Origin: Paragonimus skrjabini miyazakii
Taxonomy: Eukaryota > Platyhelminthes > Trematoda > Plagiorchiida > Troglotrematidae
Assembly: GCA_014338405.1 (NCBI GenBank)
Contig: JTDE01000754.1
Location: 65,002 to 129,001, forward strand
Length of the DNA stretch: 64,000 nt
Direction of reading: 5' to 3'
Part shown: positions 25,401 to 36,412 of the stretch, in pieces
Layout of the letters: each line of letters starts with the position of its first letter
How positions within the stretch are numbered: position 1 is the first letter of the stretch
Program-made: the position numbers and the translations under genes
Notes under the pieces: model-generated
Seen by the model: only the letters and a program-made list of their open reading frames with translations
Database searches by the model: none
Told to the model about the DNA's origin: nothing

Positions 25401-28125
25401 ACGTTTTCATCTGAGATGACTGTGTAAACCACCACTTCAGGACACACTAGTTCTGAACTACCCAAACTGAATGCGGAGAACCACTACGTTTAATTCATAA
25501 CATAGTTCTGTTACACAGTGGGACAAATAGAAGGAAAAATTGATCTGATAGGATTTTGAAAGGGGAACTGTATCACGAAATTGTGCTATGTACAAGGTGA
25601 GGGAAGTGATGAGATGTTTTGAGAAAAGGTAACATAAATTGTTTGGAAGAAATATGACACACGATGTTATGTATGGAAATTCACACAGCATTTAGAAAGA
25701 AACTTATAAGCGTAAAATTTTAGCGATACTAGTAGCAAAGGTAAATGAGAAGTAACCTACCCAATAAGAGAAGGTACAATGAGGAAAAAGCTACGAACCG
25801 CTAGTTGGATTTTTACTGCACAATTTCATATGCAGCAATAATAATTACGACACTAAATTTTGCTACATAACCTATTAATGGAACCTGTAATCTGGATTGG
25901 AGGAAAGCGTATCACCAGTACACAAGACAGTGAAGCATTATGATATACTTTGAAAATTCGTAGAAATATATAAATACTGTTTATATCCGTTGCAGCAGAC
26001 CAAGAATTAATGTTTTGGCAAATAACTCAATTCTGGTACACACCGAACATACCAGCCAAATAACTGCATGCTGTCACTTGTAAATTTGTCCGATGGTTGG
26101 GTCAACTAAACTGGAAACAATTTTGTCAGTGTACAAAAAGAAACGCTTGTTTTTGTGTATGTTTATTGATGGAAACAATGTTACAACATGCATAACGCTT
26201 CTGAAAACGTTTCAACTGAGGGTGTTAAATGTACTACAAAAATCGAAAACACGGCACTAGACAGCTCTACAACGTTTATCTGGCAGAAAGTAGCTAAGTT
26301 GAATGACGTATGGCAACTAAACAAACCTGACTAACTTTCATCAATAGGCTAAATTTGTTCTACAAATGACAGAGTTTTAAGACTCGATTTCTTTGTCAGA
26401 CAATTAGCCAAAGTATTCCGGGTGTATACTCTTTTCCGATCTATCCTGTACTCTAAGTCAAATTGATCATATTCGTTCGATAACTAACGTTACCGCTTAT
26501 GACCAATCGTTTCCAGAACTTCAGTTTGTACAGACTTAGACCGTTGAATCAAGTACAAAGAATGTCAGCTAGTCGTATGCCACACCGATCGTTCATAACC
26601 GATGCTGCGACAGACTGGCTTGAGATACAAAATGGACAGGCTATGAGTTGGCGTATAGAAGTGGTTCACTAATGGTGGTGGGGCCCTAGCAATTCACAGA
26701 GTGGGTGTCTGGAGACATAAGGTGAGCTGGTGGCCAACTGGGCTCAGTGGTGTGAACGTAGCCGTTGTTAAACGGGGTTTTCGCTAAAGTAAGTGATTCG
26801 GGCGGGGAAAAATTTGAACAAGCTGTCTTGTTAATAACATGTCAGTTTCACTCATATATTGGTTGCATTTTGCAGCGTTTGGGTAACATGATTTTAACTG
26901 CTTCATTGCAAGTTCCTCCTTTCTCCTTGTTTTCTTAGTTTGGCCATGATTCTTTTCTTCTCCACGATTATGTGGCAGTTGGTCATAAGCAAAAACCACT
27001 GATGAATTGTGGTTTTTGATAAGGGTAGGGATTTCAGTTCTCGAAATACGCAACTACTAACTCAGCAGGCTGAGAAAACGGCCTGCTGTCGTGAACCATA
27101 ACGAAATGAATGATGTTTAGTAAATATCAACAAAAATGGCCGACTGTTCATTGGCAATTAGAAACAATCACCAAATTAATTGGAATTTATGGTTATAAGA
27201 CTGAAAACTCCCCGCCGCGTGTATATTGATTCCAGTCGTAAGGAAATGGAATGTTTTGTTCCATTTAGGAACGATGGTACAACTTGACTTAATTGCGGGT
27301 GACTGTGGGCGAACTCTCGGATATGATCGTTTGGAAGTGTCCAGTAGGAAGTCATGGGGACAGTAGCCGACATGAACGCCTCATAAAAATTTGATCTTGT
27401 CGATTTGCGATTATGCATTGCTGATGAATTCTGACAAACGAGCTCAAGTCCCCTTGCTTAATCAGCACCAGAACGGATAAGCGGCCAATTTTACCATCGT
27501 TATATATACGCGTGTAAAAATACATTTGTGCCTGTTCAACCCACAACTTTTGGCGACTTTCTGGTGGAATGATGCAACTGTTGGCAACAATTTCGGGTAA
27601 CATCGATCTGTAAGTTCGTATGCCACATTGTGCCACATGGACTAGTGATCAAATTGATCCACTTTACAGCCGCAGTTGTCCCATATTCGTCTAATGACTG
27701 AGACAATAGATGCGTGGACACGACTTGGTTACCACAGTGCTATATGAATCACACAATGTTGAACATGCTGTCGGAGGCACGTGACCAGACGGTACCCATG
27801 TAAAGGACACGTGATTAGACTTGGACGCACAACCAATCTTTTAGCATTGGCTACCTGTTTCCCGTAGTGATCTGACAGCTGGGTGTTCAACCAAAGTGCG
27901 CAGATGTAAATCAGGCTACAGGTAACGAACTGAGGAGTAAAATGTTGGCAAATGCCAGAAGATGAACAAAACTGCAGGTTTTGAATGACTAACACACTTG
28001 CAATAGTAACTCAGATATAGTCAGGAAAATAACATGAGTGTGAGAAGGAAATCTATGTTTCGGGAACAACAGATTCACTTCTCATCTATTAATCAGTATT
28101 ATAAACTGTCAAACGTCTTTTTTCA
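22460..28125. other. Long intron, no supported gene
   Basis: This is the upstream part of the 10.3 kb intron between the exons at 32730 and 22459. Its flanking exons are already in phase, so no coding sequence is expected. Open frames such as 23182-23516, 25458-25691 and 26784-27995 have no recognisable content. A short tRNA-like A-box string at about 26728-26742 lacks a matching B box. Confidence 0.45.
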
Positions 28126-28332
28126 GTTTGAACATCACCCAAAATTGATCGCAGCTGTCGCATTCCCATAGACTATCCAGTCGGCCCCTTTCGAAAAGAA
28201 GCACTAGACTCAAGTTTCACTCTGATTAGAGCTCGTCAGTAGTGCATATCATCGCCACTGCCGGGACTGGAACCCCGGCCACGCTGTTCATGAGGCAACC
28301 GTGTTTACCACTGCGCCATTGACCTCAAAGTG
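28126..28332 (-). repeat. Composite SINE, minus-strand half-copy
   Basis: Tail plus tRNA-like core of the SINE in minus orientation. On the minus strand the A box is TGGCGCAGTGGT (28307-28318) and the B box is GGTTCCAGTCC (28264-28274). The tail includes the conserved AATTTTGGGTGATG end near 28126-28150. The head module is missing. The copy faces, head to head, the plus-strand copy that starts about ten bases further on. Confidence 0.8.
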
Positions 28333-28341
28333 ACCTCAAAC

Positions 28342-28600
28342 CGAAATAAACCAAATCCCCGACTACTCATCAGTAATCTAAATTATCGCCTAGCAGGCTT
28401 AATGAGATCGGAGATTTCGACCTTTCTAGGATGTCCTAATCGCGAGGTTATCGAATGAGAGCGGAACTCGAATCTAGTGCTTCTTTTCGAAAGGGGCCGA
28501 CTGGATAGTCTATGGGAATGCGACAGCTGCGATCAATTTTGGGTGATGTTGAAACTGAAATAAACCAAATACTCGACTACTCATCAGTAAACATCTTTTT
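28342..28600 (+). repeat. Composite SINE, plus-strand copy lacking the tRNA core
   Basis: Plus-strand copy with the head module (GAAATAAACCAAATCCCCGA then TCAGTAATCTAAATTATCGC) running to GCGAGGTTATCG at about 28451. It joins directly to the tail module (AATGAGAGCGGAACTCGA onward). The internal promoter core and the second half of the head, about 200 bases in full copies, are deleted. Downstream, at about 28556-28598, a second start-like module reads GAAACTGAAATAAACCAAAT. With the minus copy at 28126-28332 it forms a fold-back structure. Confidence 0.75.
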
Positions 28601-30015
28601 GTTAACTTTGTATTCATGACTTATTTAAAGCAACTTCAGCATTAGTTTGAGCTGCAATGCGCCGATGGTTTGCTGCTAAGCAAACTAACCATTGTGTAGC
28701 AATAAGCATCGAATATCATTGTTCTCCGATACAATGCGTCCAAGTCATCTTAATCCTCTGAAACACCTTTACCGTTTTACACAAAAACACTACCAAAATA
28801 AACACAGAAATGATCCGCTTATGAAGATTAATTGTAAACTGAGGATAACCGTGTCTGACTGCTAAACAATCTGTAAAAATATTCGGAGAAGAGCTGGGTA
28901 GTTTTCTAATGGCATTTGCTTGATTTTCTGCTAAGTTTAGATTAGTAGAACAAAGATCACGAACAAATCTACTTTATATCCACACGTTCACATAGAATGT
29001 ACGTGCACAATGAAGTGTTGCGTGGTTTCAGTTGTATACAAAAACAGGTGTGTCAATGTTAATGACAGCATGTTGAAAATGTCAAATGCAAGGTGCACTT
29101 TCATACGGACAGTGGAGTTTTCGGTGAATCTGTTACAAGCGGCTGACAGGAAGTATTCTGCATGTTGCAAAGAATGTGTGGATAAGTAGTTGTTTCAGAA
29201 GGACTTCCTGGCCACACTCATGGACAAACTTGGAGAACGATGGCGAATGATTAGTGAATATTCCATATATCACAGTGTAAAATCAGTCAGAATTTTGAAC
29301 CAAAGTTTCGAACACACATGTAACAACAAGGTCTATGTGCCATGCATTCCTGTGGAGTTATCTGCTCATAGCTGATAAGTTATTACAAATATGCGTGAAT
29401 CGGGATAACCAAGATCAAACCTGGGGTATTTTGTCAAATACTTATCACTGCTTATTTTTGTTAGTGTTGAACTGACGATCACCATTATCGAAAGATCATA
29501 GCTATGGTCCCTTAGCGGACATAGCATAAATGTGGATGCTGCAGGGCATTCGGTGCGTCGAACTTGACTGATCCTCCATGATAATCTTCAATCCTTTTTT
29601 TGAGAGATAAACTATTTGAATTGTTGATTGTTTCACGTAGGGCTTTTCAAAAATCTCAATATTTGAACATCTGCCCTAAGGTCATTTATCAGTGTAGACT
29701 TGAGTGCGACAGATCGGTTTGGGTGGCAATGAGTTAGGACCAAATGTCAAGCAACTTTCGTGTCACTTTCACGTTTGAATGCAACACTGGGAAAATAATA
29801 CCCTTATAGTAACCTTTACTCTATGCACTGTAAACATCGTCGCTGCTAGATTTCACTACAACTCGCAGGCTACATTGGGTAGATACCTCATTGTAAATTC
29901 TTCTGTTAAATAGGTCAGGTGCGTGAACATTCTCTGTAGGATGCGAAGCAAGCAAAACCAAAATGGCTATTAAAACATTTTCGCCTGGTAGGTTTCTTCA
30001 GAATTCCAGTGCTTG
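28601..30015. other. Intron sequence, nothing recognised
   Basis: AT-rich DNA with only short random-looking open frames (for example 28988-29170 minus and 29190-29375 plus). Confidence 0.4.
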
Positions 30016-30021
30016 GAATTT

Positions 30022-30075
30022 CGATTATAATAATCATAATAATAATAATTTGTATTATTATAATTATAATACGAA
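30022..30075. repeat. TAA/TTA microsatellite with dyad symmetry
   Basis: An A/T-only block of ATA and AAT triplets followed by its near inverse (TATTATTATAATTATAATA). It could form a hairpin of about 20 base pairs. It is probably a simple-sequence expansion and explains the Ile-rich open frame starting at 30009. Confidence 0.7.
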
Positions 30076-32729
30076 AACCTCACTCTAATGGCAGTGGGTT
30101 TAAATTGATGTCAATTAGATATTCCACTGTTCACGAGTATACAAAAAGCACAGTGAACCGATCAACTTGGAAATTACGCCTATCCAAATGTCAAATATTC
30201 GACACACTTATTTGTTCCTTTTCAACGACTCTTCACAAATCCGCAGTATTTTCATACAAGACTGACAAAAAAACTGCATTACTGTTTTTTTGTCTTAATT
30301 GTGGAAAATATTCTCCCTCTGGTCAATAATTCTACGTTTTTTCTTTTTGTATTCAACAAAACTATCTGGTAACCTTAAAATTTGTCCCCTTCACTTTTAG
30401 TATACAAAGAATTTGGTTATTATTCACTCGAACTGTCCGTACAGCATGGATTCAATGAAGGACCAACAAAACCACTTGAACTGAAAAAGATAGAAGAAGA
30501 GCCAAGCCACAATACAAATGGGTTTGAACAGCACAAAGTTCACGTTTGACACATTGATTAACAACAATGGTTGGTAAGAACTTCAGTTCAGGTCACTGGT
30601 TGCACGTATGAGGAAAACGAGCCATGAAGTGGACGTTGCATGCAACAAACTTCTATAAAGATTAACTGCAATCTGTCAGGTTAGAGGTCGCATCAGACAA
30701 GGGACGTACGCTGTTCAACAAGTATTTGGTTGTTTTCACTTAGGCTAACAAACTGAAATGTTTCAGTTTGTAAGACGGCGTTCCAGTTAAATGTAACATA
30801 AAAGTAAGTAGGATTTCAAAATTGTTCACTTGTATTCAGGTATATCGATTAGCGGGTTGTTGTATTTCGTGAGGACAGGACATTGGAAGCTGAATCGACT
30901 CCATGTGGCAAGGCTACACTGTGAAGAGTCTGAGAAGGAGTCCCAAAAATATTTAGAAACAAAAGCGGTTAGCAAGAGCTGCTTTTTCAAAATGTTACAC
31001 TTTTACATGTCTGATTACAAGGACCGGGTTGGTAAAGTAAACTTGTTTTAAAAGACTTAGTAAGCACTCTGATTTCGATATCTAGTCTAAACGGCCAACT
31101 CGAATGTGGTGTGCACTGAAGGGCTGACAACCGTTAGTGTGTCAACAGCTTACACCTGTGTGTGACTATGACGATCCACGGGAGTTGGCAAGTTTTCTTG
31201 AAGGGTCAAGTGGTTACACTATCATAACTATAAACTAAATGAACATCAAATGAAGCAGTATGGATTCGAATCAGTACCATATATTTCGCAACCACATAAT
31301 GACTAAACCATTTGTCTGAATAGTGATACTTTATTTTAGTGCCTTCATAGTATACACTGTGGAAAATTTTGTCAAAAATTGTTCACCTATTTGTCCTTTA
31401 CGTGGTGAAAACATAGAGAGAATTAATAAAATCAAGGGGACTGAAGAAAGACAGTCTTTAGAAGGGTGGTGGTGGCGGAAAGTCACACACAAATTCTTGT
31501 ATAACTAACTAGAAAGTCAAGTAGGTCGAGCCGACGAGTTTGCAACAAAATAAACCTCACATCCCAGTGAGCTTACAAAATGGGCACTATAATTCAGTAT
31601 AGAATAGACATTCACTTTGAAAGTTCAGTCTGCAAGCCAAAAAATGTGCCAGATTTTAGCAGTCATAATACAACTACTCTTTTATTACCCACAACTTATT
31701 ACCTGCTGGGACTTTGGCCACCAGCAAGCTCAGTCGAACAAATTCCGGTCCGTCATCCGAAGTGTTCCTCCTAAAGCATCTGAACGTTTATCCTTAACAC
31801 TGTGAGATATTAATACATTCAAGCAAATCTACTGTAATGTGAAATACCTGAAAAACTAGCTGTGAACCAAAGTGACTGTTTCATGTCCTGAGAAATGTTA
31901 AACATCAGGTCTCGTCTTGCTTTTTTTATCAAAAAGTGCAACCATTTTGCGCGATTAGTAACATCAAACATTACACTACTTTGTTTCACCAGCGGCTTCA
32001 ACTTTCTTCAAAACGAAAATTAACTTTTATATAATTCGTATTGATTCAAATATTTTTATTACCTATGAGGGAATATGTTTTAGTGTACAATTACCAAAAT
32101 AGCATCGTGTCACTCTCTGGTAAACGCTTGTTGCTTTTCGTGATAGTGACGAGTTAATGAGGGATATCGTGTGACAGTCCAACGGCGACATATTTTAGGC
32201 GATTTTGGCCGACCAGTGCTTTGTGACTGGCTATCGTTTGTCGTGAGTTTCTAGAATGTCACTATTCGACAGCATCTGTTTGTTAACTAATAGTTGTTAA
32301 ATGCCTGGCGTAAAATTAGAGATTGCCTAGTTTTATCTTAGTGATTAGCCGAAAACTTGATTGGTTAAAATGAACGGTGTTCATTACTCTGATCAGCAGC
32401 AACTTAAGCCAACAAATCCATATGCGCAGGGTACACACACTGAGACGTGTGCCGAATTGCAGACATACTAATATGTATCTATGAACACTATTGGGTAAAG
32501 TGAATACTGCGTTGCCAACTGCTGTCAGATCGGTCGACAAAACTACAAAGGATAGCATTTCGTACCTATTGTCCCTGGTCGACAGACTATGCCAACAATT
32601 TCCAACTGCGAATTTTTCGCTATGATTTTGAAGAACAGCATATTTGTTATACCCTGCGACTTTTTCATTTATTACTATGCTATATAAAGTAATACAAGTC
32701 TACTGATGTTTATATTGTAATTCACTCAC
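30076..32729. other. Intron sequence, nothing recognised
   Basis: AT-rich intron between the exons at 32730 and 22459. Small open frames on both strands lack domains. The flanking exons join in phase, so no coding exon is needed here. Confidence 0.4.
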
Positions 32730-32807
32730 TTTGGTTTTCTCGAGATCATAAAGCCGACTGTTAGCTGTCTCAACAGACTCGCGATAAGCATACATTTGTT
32801 CAATTTC
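32730..32807 (-). CDS. Short F-BAR exon of the RhoGAP gene
   Basis: A 26-codon exon in phase 0 at both ends. It reads EIEQMYAYRESVETANSRLY and ends DLEKTK. The pattern Y-x3-V-x-x-A(N)...(D/E)LE-x-TK matches the family's F-BAR helix (YxxCVxxA...ELExTK) without gaps. The acceptor is TCTCTCACAG|GAA and the donor AAA|GTGAGT. The frame continues from LEKQLSDNDKK of the previous exon (38786) and into IEILCDIR of the next (22459). It is far too short to find by open-frame length alone. The identification rests on the splice sites plus the pattern. Confidence 0.82.
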
Positions 32808-33230
32808 CTGTGAGAGAGAAAAAGTGGGGGAAAAGCACCCGTTAGTGATATATGCACTTGGCCTATGAAAACACGGGAAAAAGCTCAAACTTTAAGGACT
32901 AGCACGTGAATCAGGACATCTTTCTCCCAGGTTCATAGCCGAAACCACAGATTCGCGGGTGAAACTAACATAGAGTCGAATTACTTGGTATTATATCTGT
33001 TACCAAGAGGCGAGCGTACAAGAAAAGATCGATAGTATCAAATTCACTCCAATCATAATTGAGGACAGCAGGTCCGCATATGATGCTGACATTCATCCAA
33101 CATCGCAGTACGAAAATATCATCATCAACATCATAACAGCCGTGAGCTTGACCGAAATGTACTGTGGCCCGGGCCGCCGCACATCTTAACAATGACGTGG
33201 AATATCCTAGAAGAAAACGTTACTAAGAAG
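32808..33230. other. Intron sequence, nothing recognised
   Basis: Intron between a host exon and a LINE fragment. No supported content. Confidence 0.4.
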
Positions 33231-33234
33231 GTTG

Positions 33235-33862
33235 AACATTATTAAAACAAGACTAAGCGGAAGAACTAGAAATAGTATGGATGCAGGTACGTCAATGACT
33301 GCGACACATTGCCATCTCGGATCGCGTCTCTAACCAGCGGTTTGAGTGATCACGAGGACCCCAGCCAGTCAGGCGACATCCACCCACTTTGCTCAATGGA
33401 GCAGCCAAGGTCTTCATATTTCGTGACCACGTTGTTGGTTGACCACCACGCGGTTTTACTCAATTGTTGGTGGTCTTAACATATAATGCCCGGTAAGGTA
33501 AACGATTAGATGACATACGGAGTACGTGACCCAACCATCGCAAGTTGTGTACTGTGATTAATTGACCAATTGATCGCGTATCCCGAGCGTTCCGGAATAC
33601 GCGCCGGCGAACTGCCACATTGCTCACACGATCAGTCCACTCAATATGGGCCAACTGGCGGAGACAACGATGTTCAAACACAGCAAGCCTGTTGTTATCT
33701 TTCTTCTGGGCAGGCCACGTTTCCGAACCATAAAGCAAATGGAACGCACACAGGTATTATATACCTTTCTTTTCAGTGACAACCGGACGTCTTTTCGACG
33801 CCGCAGATGACGAAAATAGCAATGGGATGAATTGTTTGTTATACTTCTGTAGCTCAAAAGCT
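33235..33862 (-). mobile_element. LINE C-terminal fragment (5'-truncated)
   Basis: The carboxyl-terminal end of an RTE-like LINE ORF on the minus strand, the same direction as the host gene. It reads RHLRRRKDVRLSLKRKVYN near 33810-33770, then after a frame change LYGSETWPAQKK near 33735-33700. RCLRQLAHIEWTDRVSN, LITVHNLRWLGHVLRMSS and NRLPYRALY follow. Further down a GWGPRD block survives, with further breaks, at about 33350-33370. The larger copy at 4570-4755 has the matching SLYGGETWPL region. No RT catalytic motifs are included. Upstream sequence above about 33862 is unrelated, so the copy is 5'-truncated. Confidence 0.82.
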
Positions 33863-35425
33863 CTAAATCTGGCTTTAGTAAAACAAAGCCTGTATTAAGT
33901 TCACCAACAATTGGTCCCAGGGGTGATGTTAAATTTGCGTGGACAACATCACGTCGATCATAGTGTTATGCGTAGTTCGTTAATCCGATACAGCTAGTTA
34001 AGATTATTTTGTAAGTTAGTCCCACTTGCCATCCTCGAAAAATCCCACACGGTGACTTAAGAAATTATTGTTTCATAGAAGCACTAACATCATACGACTC
34101 GGGTGTTTATTTTGAAAACAACGATTAACCGCGTAATTCACACTGTTCATTGAGCGCAATAAACAAGAGTAGAAAGCCAAGAAAAGTAAGATAAACTGAT
34201 GGTTTAAAAATTATTTCACAACTAAAACTTATACATCAGCAGTTGAAAAGATAGGCTGATTGCAGGTTTGGCGAATAGTAAGAAAAGCCAGGAAGCCAAA
34301 ACCAGTTTTACCGGGCTTTACTCAGCCTAACAGGTAAACGTTTTGCTCTGGGAATGGTTGTGTCAAGGCCGTTTTCTTCCTTGTTTGGTTTGGTCGTATA
34401 AAAAACAAACTTAATCGCTATTCACATGATCAGCTATTTTTGTCATGAGACGAAACATACACCCGTTATGTGCCAGTGCCGTCGTTATGAATGACACCAA
34501 GTGGAACGTTGGAAATGTTAATGAGTAGTCGAATGCTGCCGCATGGTAGCTCATTTTTGAAAATATCGATTACTAATCACGTGATTGCAAGAGACCAAAC
34601 ACTTTGCCTTAAAAGCCGCCAAAACTAGTAGCCATCTCTGGTTAACTCGAATAACCACTGCTCATTTCGGATTATCAGTCTATACAAAATATTCCCGCAG
34701 AGGAGCGGAAATTTATGCCACCACTGTAAATATCTCAGATTTAATCGGAGTTTGAAATCAAGGCGAAAATTCCCAGTTTGAGAGTCCGTTTTCTTTTTTC
34801 TTCATGTTCACTCTGTTAAGGTTAGTCGAAAGCTGTAGCGGAGTACGGCAGGCCTAACCACGGTTACTGTCCTTCAAATACCTTGTCTGACTGAGTCAGT
34901 TTCTGATACTTCGTGCTTACTAATGGCGTGTGAATGTTGCCACAGTAGCCAAGAGCCTTACTTCCAAATTCCGAACGAGCGTTTGAGCACATCTTCCTCC
35001 GAAAGACATTTGTGATCTAATATGTGATTGAATGGCCACTTTCGCCAAGCGTTACGTCGAATATTAAGTTGTACAACTGTTGTAAACTTTCGAAACGATA
35101 CGGTGGTTCGTTCTCGATGTAGTGTTGCGCTTGATAAGAATCGGATTCTCGTCCCGGTAATAATTAACACGGTAAATCTCGGTCCCGAAAATACCGCAAC
35201 TGCCCCGTGATTTGCCCCGTGGCCAAAAAGACGCGTACAAAGAACACAGATTTGTTCCGCCCCGACACGTGTGTGCGACAACGGCGACGATTACAAATTA
35301 TTTATATGACGCGTAGTGACCAAACATTTACGAAATATAAGGAGAACAGTTACCGAAAAAATAGTTAGGGTCACTAATGGGCATAGCGGCATGAAAAGTC
35401 TCGACCGCTCCGAACAGTTCCGTTA
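33863..35425. other. Intron sequence, nothing recognised
   Basis: No supported gene. A 107-codon minus-strand frame at 34958-35281 overlaps a plus-strand frame and shows no domain. Confidence 0.4.
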
Positions 35426-35426
35426 A

Positions 35427-35427
<1 letters not shown>

Positions 35428-35488
<61 letters not shown>
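35428..35488. repeat. (TCA)20 / (TGA)20 microsatellite, the tail of a LINE
   Basis: About twenty perfect TCA triplets, reading (TGA)n on the minus strand. They directly follow the LINE 3' end described in the next entry. RTE-type elements end in short tandem repeats, so this is probably the insertion's own tail, later expanded. Confidence 0.85.
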
Positions 35489-36412
35489 AGACAGCAATAC
35501 ATCAGTGGTTCACACTGATGCTTAACTGCCACACAACCATGAAGAAGAAGAAACAAACCCTGTTTAGGAAGAGAGAAGAAAAAAGGGAGAGAGGAGGCGA
35601 CCTTATCGTTAAAAATAGCTACGTCTACATTCAAACATATAACATCAAGGCGCCTATACCTTGCAANNNNNNNNNNNNNNNNNNNNNNNNNNNNNNNNNN
35701 NNNNNNNNNNNNNNNNNNNNNNNNNNNNNNNNNNNNNNNNNNNNNNNNNNNNNNNNNNNNNNNNNNNNNNNNNNNNNNNNNNNNNNNNNNNNNNNNNNNN
35801 NNNNNNNNNNNNNNNNNNNNNNNNNNNNNNNNNNNNNNNNNNNNNNNNNNNNNNNNNNNNNNNNNNNNNNNNNNNNNNNNNNNNNNNNNNNNNNNNNNNN
35901 NNNNNNNNNNNNNNNNNNNNNNNNNNNNNNNNNNNNNNNNNNNNNNNNNNNNNNNNNNNNNNNNNNNNNNNNNNNNNNNNNNNNNNNNNNNNNNNNNNNN
36001 NNNNNNNNNNNNNNNNNNNNNNNNNNNNNNNNNNNNNNNNNNNNNNNNNNNNNNNNNNNNNNNNNNNNNNNNNNNNNNNNNNNNNNNNNNNNNNNNNNNN
36101 NNNNNNNNNNNNNNNNNNNNNNNNNNNNNNNNNNNNNNNNNNNNNNNNNNNNNNNNNNNNNNNNNNNNNNNNNNNNNNNNNNNNNNNNNNNNNNNNNNNN
36201 NNNNNNNNNNNNNNNNNNNNNNNNNNNNNNNNNNNNNNNNNNNNNNNNNNNNNNNNNNNNNNNNNNNNNNNNNNNNNNNNNNNNNNNNNNNNNNNNNNNN
36301 NNNNNNNNNNNCTCCGCCGCCCCCACTGATGCAGCTTCCCAGGTATACAAACCGGTCAACAACTTCCATGACTTCATTATCTAACATTAAACCTACGTGA
36401 TCACAGCAATCG
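35489..36412 (-). mobile_element. LINE 3' fragment interrupted by an assembly gap
   Basis: On the minus strand the fragment starts near 36412 with sequence like the larger LINE at about 4448-4560. It encodes LDNEVMEVVDRF and YLGSCISGGGG (the larger copy has LDTEAMEVFDRF and GSCISGGGG). The gap at 35667-36311 hides the rest of the ORF. Below the gap comes the 3' untranslated end, which is shared with 20543-20695 (GTTAAGCATCAGTG, then ACCACTGATGTATTGCTGTC) and leads into the (TGA)20 tail at 35428-35488. Together these define a 5'-truncated insertion of nearly one kilobase in the host gene's direction. Confidence 0.78.
35667..36311. other. Assembly gap (645 N)
   Basis: Unknown bases inside a LINE fragment. 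The irregular length suggests an estimated gap size. Collapse or failure in repeat DNA is the likely cause. Long open frames predicted across it are artefacts. Confidence 0.95.

Noticed and set aside
35485..36387. Open frames of 222-300 codons
   Set aside because: They span the 645-N gap; almost all residues are unknown. Only the short LINE-like ends carry information.
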